Program-made: the position numbers and the translations under genes | The notes under the pieces: generated by a model | What the model saw: only the letters and a program-made list of their open reading frames with translations | What the model was told of the DNA's origin: nothing | The model's database searches: none | Shown: one piece after another, positions 34,847-38,879 of the stretch | How positions within the stretch are numbered: the stretch's first letter is position 1 | How the letters are laid out: each line of letters opens with the position of its first letter | DNA from: G026625185 sp963727835 | Lineage (GTDB): Bacteria > Desulfobacterota > WTBG01 > JAGOGO01 | Assembly (NCBI GenBank): GCA_963727835.1 | Contig: CAVSIB010000018.1 | Location: 1-38,879 of the forward strand | Length of the DNA: 38,879 nucleotides | Reading direction: 5' to 3'

Positions 34847-34877
34847 AGAATATATATTCTTCAAGGATATATGTCAA
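34847..34877 (-). promoter_or_regulatory. Promoter with overlapping palindromic operator, between the small gene and padR
   Basis: On the minus strand TTGACA (34872-34877), 17 nt, TATATT (34849-34854). A perfect 14-bp palindrome AGAATATATATTCT (34847-34860) covers the -10, and the -35 lies inside the first codons of padR (ATG 34871). Binding of a dimeric repressor would block leftward transcription and possibly padR itself. Confidence 0.65.
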
Positions 34878-35257
34878 GAAAAAAAACATCAATAAACAAA
34901 CCGACCTCTAAGCATCCGTCACAAGGGAAACAAGAGCGTTATATCCAGCCGTCTATTTTGATGGGCCTTTTCTTCAAGTCATCTTACGGATATGAATTGA
35001 TTCAGAATATTCAAAGGTTTGGTTTTGTGGAGGGGCAGGCGCCGCCGGGAATGATTTATCGTCATTTACGTCAGATGGAAGAGGAGGGGTTAGTGTCTTC
35101 GGAATGGAAGACCGAGGGGACGGGCCCAGCAAAACGTGTCTATTGGATAACCCCTGAAGGCAAAGAATTACTCGGGGTCTGGATCGAATATATGAAAGGA
35201 CAGGCTAAAAATTTAAACGCCTTCATTAATCACTATCAGGCAGTACAAAAAAAATAA
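34871..35257 (+). CDS. PadR-family winged-helix transcriptional regulator
   Basis: 128 residues with a basic N-tail (MSRKKTSINKPTSK) and a PadR core: ILMGLFFKSSYGYELIQNI, PGMIYRHLRQMEEEGLVSSE, the wing KRVYWITPEGKELL, and a C-terminal helix for dimerization. AAGGAT lies 4 nt before the ATG. It is the regulator nearest to the palindrome and the divergent small gene, and it precedes the tungstate-type ATPase on the same strand. Effector unknown, possibly molybdate/tungstate or an aromatic compound. Confidence 0.85.
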   Translation: MSRKKTSINKPTSKHPSQGKQERYIQPSILMGLFFKSSYGYELIQNIQRFGFVEGQAPPGMIYRHLRQMEEEGLVSSEWKTEGTGPAKRVYWITPEGKELLGVWIEYMKGQAKNLNAFINHYQAVQKK

Positions 35258-35321
35258 GACCCGGTCATGCCATTGTGGAGAAAAGGCGTTTATTAAATAT
35301 CTTTTCTCGTTATTCCCAATA

Positions 35322-35981
35322 AAAATTAAACTAATGGAAAAATATCTTTTCAAAATTGAGCATCTCACTCATGTATATGAGGACCGTACTATTCTCAATA
35401 TTTCCTCCCTTTCCTTTGAAGAGAACAAAATCCATGCCATAACCGGGCCCAATGGTTCAGGGAAAACGACCCTCTGTAATATCCTGGGTCTGCTTTTAAA
35501 ACCCACCACCGGTAAGATTTGGTATCAGGGGGAGATGGTTTATGAAAATGGAGGCCTTTCCGAGAGACTCCGCAAAAAAATTACCATGGTCCATCAAAAC
35601 CCTTTTCTTTTCCACACCACGGTTGAAAAAAATTTGGCTTATGGTCTCAAACTGCGGAACTATCCCCGTTCTCAGCGAAAACAAAAAATTGAGGAATTCC
35701 TTAAAATCATGGGCATAGAATATCTTCGGCACCAACAAGGGACACGCCTTTCGGGTGGAGAGGTTCAGCGGGTTGCAGTGGCGAGGGCTTTGGCAATTGA
35801 CCCGGAAGTATTAATTTTGGATGAATTCACTGCCAATGTGGACCGAAACTATGTCAAAATCACAGAAGGGGTAATCCAGGATGTTTTCCGGAAAAAAAAT
35901 ATCACTATTTTCTTAGTCACTCACGACGAAAACCAAGCCTTCCGGGTCGCTCATACAGTTACTCATCTCATTGACGGTGAG
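35322..35981 (+). repeat. Direct repeat copy 1 (ATPase gene)
   Basis: About 660 bp almost identical to 36943-37601. I see four differences: two substitutions around 35520 and 35625, a one-base deletion in copy 2 within the ABC signature, and one substitution near 35805. The match starts at AAAATTAAAC and fades abruptly after 35981; the last 36 bases of each gene are only about 75% alike. Confidence 0.85.
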
Positions 35982-36017
35982 ATGGTAGAACATAAGTTCC
36001 TTCCGGCATCAAAATGA
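35334..36017 (+). CDS. tupC: Tungstate/molybdate-type ABC transporter ATPase (TupC-like), intact copy
   Basis: 227 residues. Walker A GPNGSGKT (38-45), Q-loop MVHQNPFLFHTTVEKNLAYG, signature RLSGGEVQRVAVARALA, Walker B EVLILDEFTANVD and the switch LVTHDENQA are all present. It should power the permease at 32807-33499, though the two are separated by the storage protein, small gene and padR. No strong ribosome site before the ATG at 35334. A second, broken copy follows the IS. Confidence 0.85.
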   Translation: MEKYLFKIEHLTHVYEDRTILNISSLSFEENKIHAITGPNGSGKTTLCNILGLLLKPTTGKIWYQGEMVYENGGLSERLRKKITMVHQNPFLFHTTVEKNLAYGLKLRNYPRSQRKQKIEEFLKIMGIEYLRHQQGTRLSGGEVQRVAVARALAIDPEVLILDEFTANVDRNYVKITEGVIQDVFRKKNITIFLVTHDENQAFRVAHTVTHLIDGEMVEHKFLPASK

Positions 36018-36045
36018 GGTTGCTTCGCTTCCTTTATTTCTAAAA

Positions 36046-36942
36046 GGTGATTATAAAAGATCTGGCACAAGATTTGTGAGAAAATTAACCAATAAATTGA
36101 ACAATGACTTACCCCGGTTGTTGTATCTGAATTCCATTTCTTTCAGATATAACGGAAATCTTTCTTTGGAAACGCCATGATGTTTTATCAGTCTTTCTTT
36201 CGCGTAACTCCAGAAACCTTCAACACCGTTGATATAAACTTTGCCAGATGCAAACTTTTTCTTATGATCGATTTTAAGATGTCTGTATCCACAGAACATG
36301 AGTGAATCATAGCTTTTAAATTTGTCCGTGTAAACAATCGATCCTCTCCTCACTGTTTGGACAGTCAGGTTGAGTAAAGTTTCTGCTTTGACATTTTTGA
36401 CGACTTCAACTTTAACTACTCCGTTTCGTTCAAGAATGCCGAAAACAGGGACTTTGTTGAAGGCGCCTCTGCCTCTGTTTCCTTTGCGCCTTCCACCAAA
36501 GTAACTCTCATCAAGCTCAACCTCTCCTTTGAGGAGATCGTCACTATTAGTACTGTTGGCGACTATTGCCAACCTGATCATATGTGCGGCCTTAAGGACC
36601 GTTGGATAACTTAACGTGATCTGTTCAGAAATCTTTTTGGCCGACAGTTCAAGTTCGAATAATTTAATAACCCAAAGCCATTGTTTGGGAGTAATATGGA
36701 GCTCGTTAATCCATCTGCCGCTGAAGTCATGGAAGGTATAACCACAACGCTTACATCGGCATCTTTTTCCGATGATTCTGTAGATCTTATACCCTCTACA
36801 TTTGATGCAGAAACGACGGTAGTTTTTCCAACATGACTTTACGAGAAACAAACGAGCTGAATTCTCTTGTCTGATAAGGCTTTCAAAGCTTTTTAGATCC
36901 ATGACACCATCTTATTTTAGTGTCAGATCTTTTACAATCCCC
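36046..36942. mobile_element. IS1595-family-like insertion sequence, about 897 bp
   Basis: The ends form imperfect inverted repeats: GGTGATTATAAAAGATCTGG (from 36046) and, on the other strand from 36942, GGGGATTGTAAAAGATCTGA; 20 of 23 positions match. It encodes one transposase on the minus strand. No clear 8-bp target duplication; only AAAA borders both ends. The right end abuts the second ATPase copy. Confidence 0.8.
36051..36902 (-). CDS. IS1595/ISXO2-like transposase
   Basis: 283 residues. A zinc ribbon (CIKCRGY, then CRCKRCGYTFHDFSGRW) leads to a helix-turn-helix region (LSAKKISEQITLSYPTVLKA). The catalytic core has the first Asp in GEVELDESYFGGRRKGNRG, the second in IVYTDKFKSYDSL, and NGVEGFWSYAKERLIKHHG at the third position, with Asn/Glu as in ISXO2-like enzymes. 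The frame is intact, so the element may be mobile. It lies within about 5 bp of the left end. Confidence 0.9.
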   Translation of the reverse strand: MDLKSFESLIRQENSARLFLVKSCWKNYRRFCIKCRGYKIYRIIGKRCRCKRCGYTFHDFSGRWINELHITPKQWLWVIKLFELELSAKKISEQITLSYPTVLKAAHMIRLAIVANSTNSDDLLKGEVELDESYFGGRRKGNRGRGAFNKVPVFGILERNGVVKVEVVKNVKAETLLNLTVQTVRRGSIVYTDKFKSYDSLMFCGYRHLKIDHKKKFASGKVYINGVEGFWSYAKERLIKHHGVSKERFPLYLKEMEFRYNNRGKSLFNLLVNFLTNLVPDLL

Positions 36943-37601
36943 AAAATTAAACTAATGGAAAAATATCTTTTCAAAATTGAGCATCTCACTCATGTATATG
37001 AGGACCGTACTATTCTCAATATTTCCTCCCTTTCCTTTGAAGAGAACAAAATCCATGCCATAACCGGGCCCAATGGTTCAGGGAAAACGACCCTCTGTAA
37101 TATCCTGGGTCTGCTTTTAAAACCCACCACCGGTAAGATTGGGTATCAGGGGGAGATGGTTTATGAAAATGGAGGCCTTTCCGAGAGACTCCGCAAAAAA
37201 ATTACCATGGTCCATCAAAACCCTTTTCTTTTCCACACCACGGTAGAAAAAAATTTGGCTTATGGTCTCAAACTGCGGAACTATCCCCGTTCTCAGCGAA
37301 AACAAAAAATTGAGGAATTCCTTAAAATCATGGGCATAGAATATCTTCGGCACCAACAAGGGACACGCCTTTCGGGGGAGAGGTTCAGCGGGTTGCAGTG
37401 GCGAGGGCTTTGGCAATTGACCCGAAAGTATTAATTTTGGATGAATTCACTGCCAATGTGGACCGAAACTATGTCAAAATCACAGAAGGGGTAATCCAGG
37501 ATGTTTTCCGGAAAAAAAATATCACTATTTTCTTAGTCACTCACGACGAAAACCAAGCCTTCCGGGTCGCTCATACAGTTACTCATCTCATTGACGGTGA
37601 G
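36943..37601 (+). repeat. Direct repeat copy 2 (ATPase gene)
   Basis: Near-identical to 35322-35981, offset by 1621 bases (1620 after the one-base deletion). It begins immediately after the IS right end. Confidence 0.85.
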
Positions 37602-37637
37602 GTGGTGGAGCATAAATCCATCCCGGCAGTAAAATAA
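36955..37637 (+). pseudogene. tupC: Second TupC-like ATPase copy, frameshifted in the signature motif
   Basis: Same protein as the first copy up to TRLSG. The T of GGGTGGAG is missing (GGGGGAG at about 37374-37380), so LSGGEVQR becomes LSGERFSGLQWRG and ends at a TAA. The correct frame resumes at VAVARALAIDPKVLILDEF and continues to the end (GEVVEHKSIPAVK). It also has Trp to Gly in KI-W/G-YQG. Without LSGGE it cannot hydrolyse ATP. The diverged 3' end shows it is not a simple fresh tandem copy; a second allele, gene conversion, or merged strain variants may explain it. Confidence 0.85.
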
Positions 37638-37662
37638 TTAACCCTCTTACCTTTTACTTCTT

Positions 37663-38879
37663 CTAAAACTTAATTACCGTCTGAAAATAAAGGATATCAG
37701 CATCACGATCAGAATAACCCTTTGCATAGCTCGTGTCCTTAACATAAGGTCCGGAAAAAAGGTAGGCATAACCACCCTCAAGAGTCAAAAAGTTAAAAGG
37801 GCTAGCAGGCGTATATTTCATTGAGAAGTCCACTTCGTTACCAACATTATCCGATATATGTGTGCCGGGGTTTGCTAAGACTTGCTTTTCGAATTATAGA
37901 CCCCCCAGAATCATACCAGGCATCCTGGGTCTTATCCAGGTTCAATTTATGGTACTCAAGCGAACAAGTGACACGATCTTTAATCGGCACAAAATTCATG
38001 ACTGCACCAATCACCTTCATGTTCTCCCAGCGAAAGAAATCAATAAGTCCTTCCTTGTCATGAGTGACTGAAAAGAGGGGAATAAAGGTGTGTGAACAGC
38101 CATCATTTGAATTGTTGTCTCCACTGGCAAAGTTATACTCGATTTTAAAGGTAGGTTGCAGGATAAGCTGAGCAAAGGTATAGTTTAAATCCACATGCCA
38201 GGCGTAAGCCCTAATATCCTCCGAGATTATATTACTTATATTCCCAAACTGATAAGCAAATTCATATCCGTAACCTAAGTCAGTACACAGCACCTTTCCC
38301 TCCCCCCGGGTGCCCGCTGTGTATCGCTCGTATGTACCCACCGTACCTTTCGTACCCTTCGTGGGCGTTGTGGTCGGCGGATGGGATTTAATAATGAATA
38401 ACTCATTGGAGTAGGGTGTAGATCCATAAGAGTCAGGAAATAAAAATCAAAAACATTTTTGGGGATACCTTTATAGGTGGTATAAAGACCAAAAAAATCT
38501 TCACCATAATTTGCATCATTAAACTGGTTGGTCGGATAAAGGGTATACGGGACAGCGGAGTGTTTGTCCGGCCCGGTAAAAACCTGGTATTCGACCCGGG
38601 TGCCGGCAAAAGGTCTATATCAAAGGAGGAAGGATTATAGGTAAACTTCGCTGCATCAAAAGAAGGGGTTTCGTTATTCCAGGTAGAATTCCAAACCAGT
38701 CGACCTGCTCCATAAAATAACTCTTGCCTTCCCAGCGTCAGGCTCACGGGAAGGTCAGATAGCTTAGATAATTTCAAATATAATTGGTGGAGATCAAAAT
38801 TGTCTGCCTGGAGTCTGGGTTGATTTTCTGAATGCCATTCACGGAGATCGAAACCCTCAGCAAAAACCTGAACAACGTC
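37663..38879 (-). pseudogene. Alginate-export-type outer-membrane porin, N-terminus off the window, three frame breaks
   Basis: Read from 38879 leftward: EGFDLREWHSENQPRLQAD, LTLGRQELFYGAGRLVWNST and FDAAKFTYNPSSFDIDL in one frame. FAGTRVEYQVFTGPDK and GLYTTYKGIPKNVFDFYFL follow in a second. DSYGSTPYSNELFIIKSHPP then GTYERYTAGTRGEG and YGYEFAYQFGN come in a third, and HISDNVGNEVDFSMKY to YFQTVIKF in a fourth. Together they make one beta-barrel of the alginate_exp (AlgE-like) family, with the LGRQEL and final-Phe features. One missing T near 38607, one missing base near 38450 and one extra base near 37878 fix it. Stop at 37663. Confidence 0.75.

Noticed and set aside
1..38879. CRISPR arrays, complete tRNA or rRNA genes, prophage structural genes
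   Set aside because: I looked for regularly spaced repeats, cloverleaf-like sequence and capsid or tail motifs; none seen.

Overview
The window is about 38.9 kb from a Gram-negative bacterium of moderate to low GC content. Outer-membrane porins, lipoprotein and Sec signals, an alpha plus beta (GlyQ/GlyS) glycyl-tRNA synthetase and the order recO-glyQ-glyS-ppdK recall anaerobic Desulfobacterota or Nitrospirota-like lineages. Molybdenum storage protein and tungstate uptake genes fit that. No rRNA or other phylogenetic marker is present, so the assignment is inference.

Region 1 (1-10.6 kb, all minus strand) is a phosphate island. In the direction of transcription it runs phoB-phoR, a broken nucleotidyltransferase-like gene, a STAS protein, a metallo-beta-lactamase hydrolase, a 44-residue membrane protein, a porin, and pstS-pstC-pstA-pstB. 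Four TTAAC-like hexamers at an exact 11-bp period lie upstream of the porin and look like a Pho box. A hairpin with a U-run between pstS and pstC probably sets the binding-protein to permease ratio. The porin is mosaic: an AT-rich signal/coiled-coil start, a GC-rich barrel, and an orphan AT-rich porin C-terminus downstream.

Region 2 (10.7-26.5 kb) is housekeeping: mutS-mutL on minus, then map-def-recO-glyQ on plus, a minus-strand B12-type radical SAM gene between glyQ and glyS, then glyS, ppdK and an unusual MutY-like glycosylase.

Region 3 (26.5-32.5 kb) is accessory: a second MBL hydrolase, a GGDEF relic, a possible IS relic, a lipoprotein, a broken Met/Cys-rich secreted protein, 1.3 kb of AT-rich DNA with three hairpins, a cupredoxin-like protein, a six-cysteine mini-protein, an isochorismatase-family hydrolase, and an ORF with an in-frame TAA.

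Region 4 (32.7-37.6 kb) is a tungsten/molybdenum island: a TupB-like permease, a molybdenum-storage-protein homologue, a small conserved-looking protein divergent from a PadR regulator, and a TupC-like ATPase. The ATPase gene is duplicated around an IS1595-like element, and the second copy is frameshifted in its ABC signature. No binding protein is visible. The window ends inside an alginate-export-type porin with three frame breaks.

A recurring theme is the single-base frame break, mostly in short A/T or G runs: pstS, MBL, STAS, nucleotidyltransferase, mutL, map, porins, small secreted protein. Because map is normally essential, many of these may be sequence errors. The mutL break would matter biologically if real.
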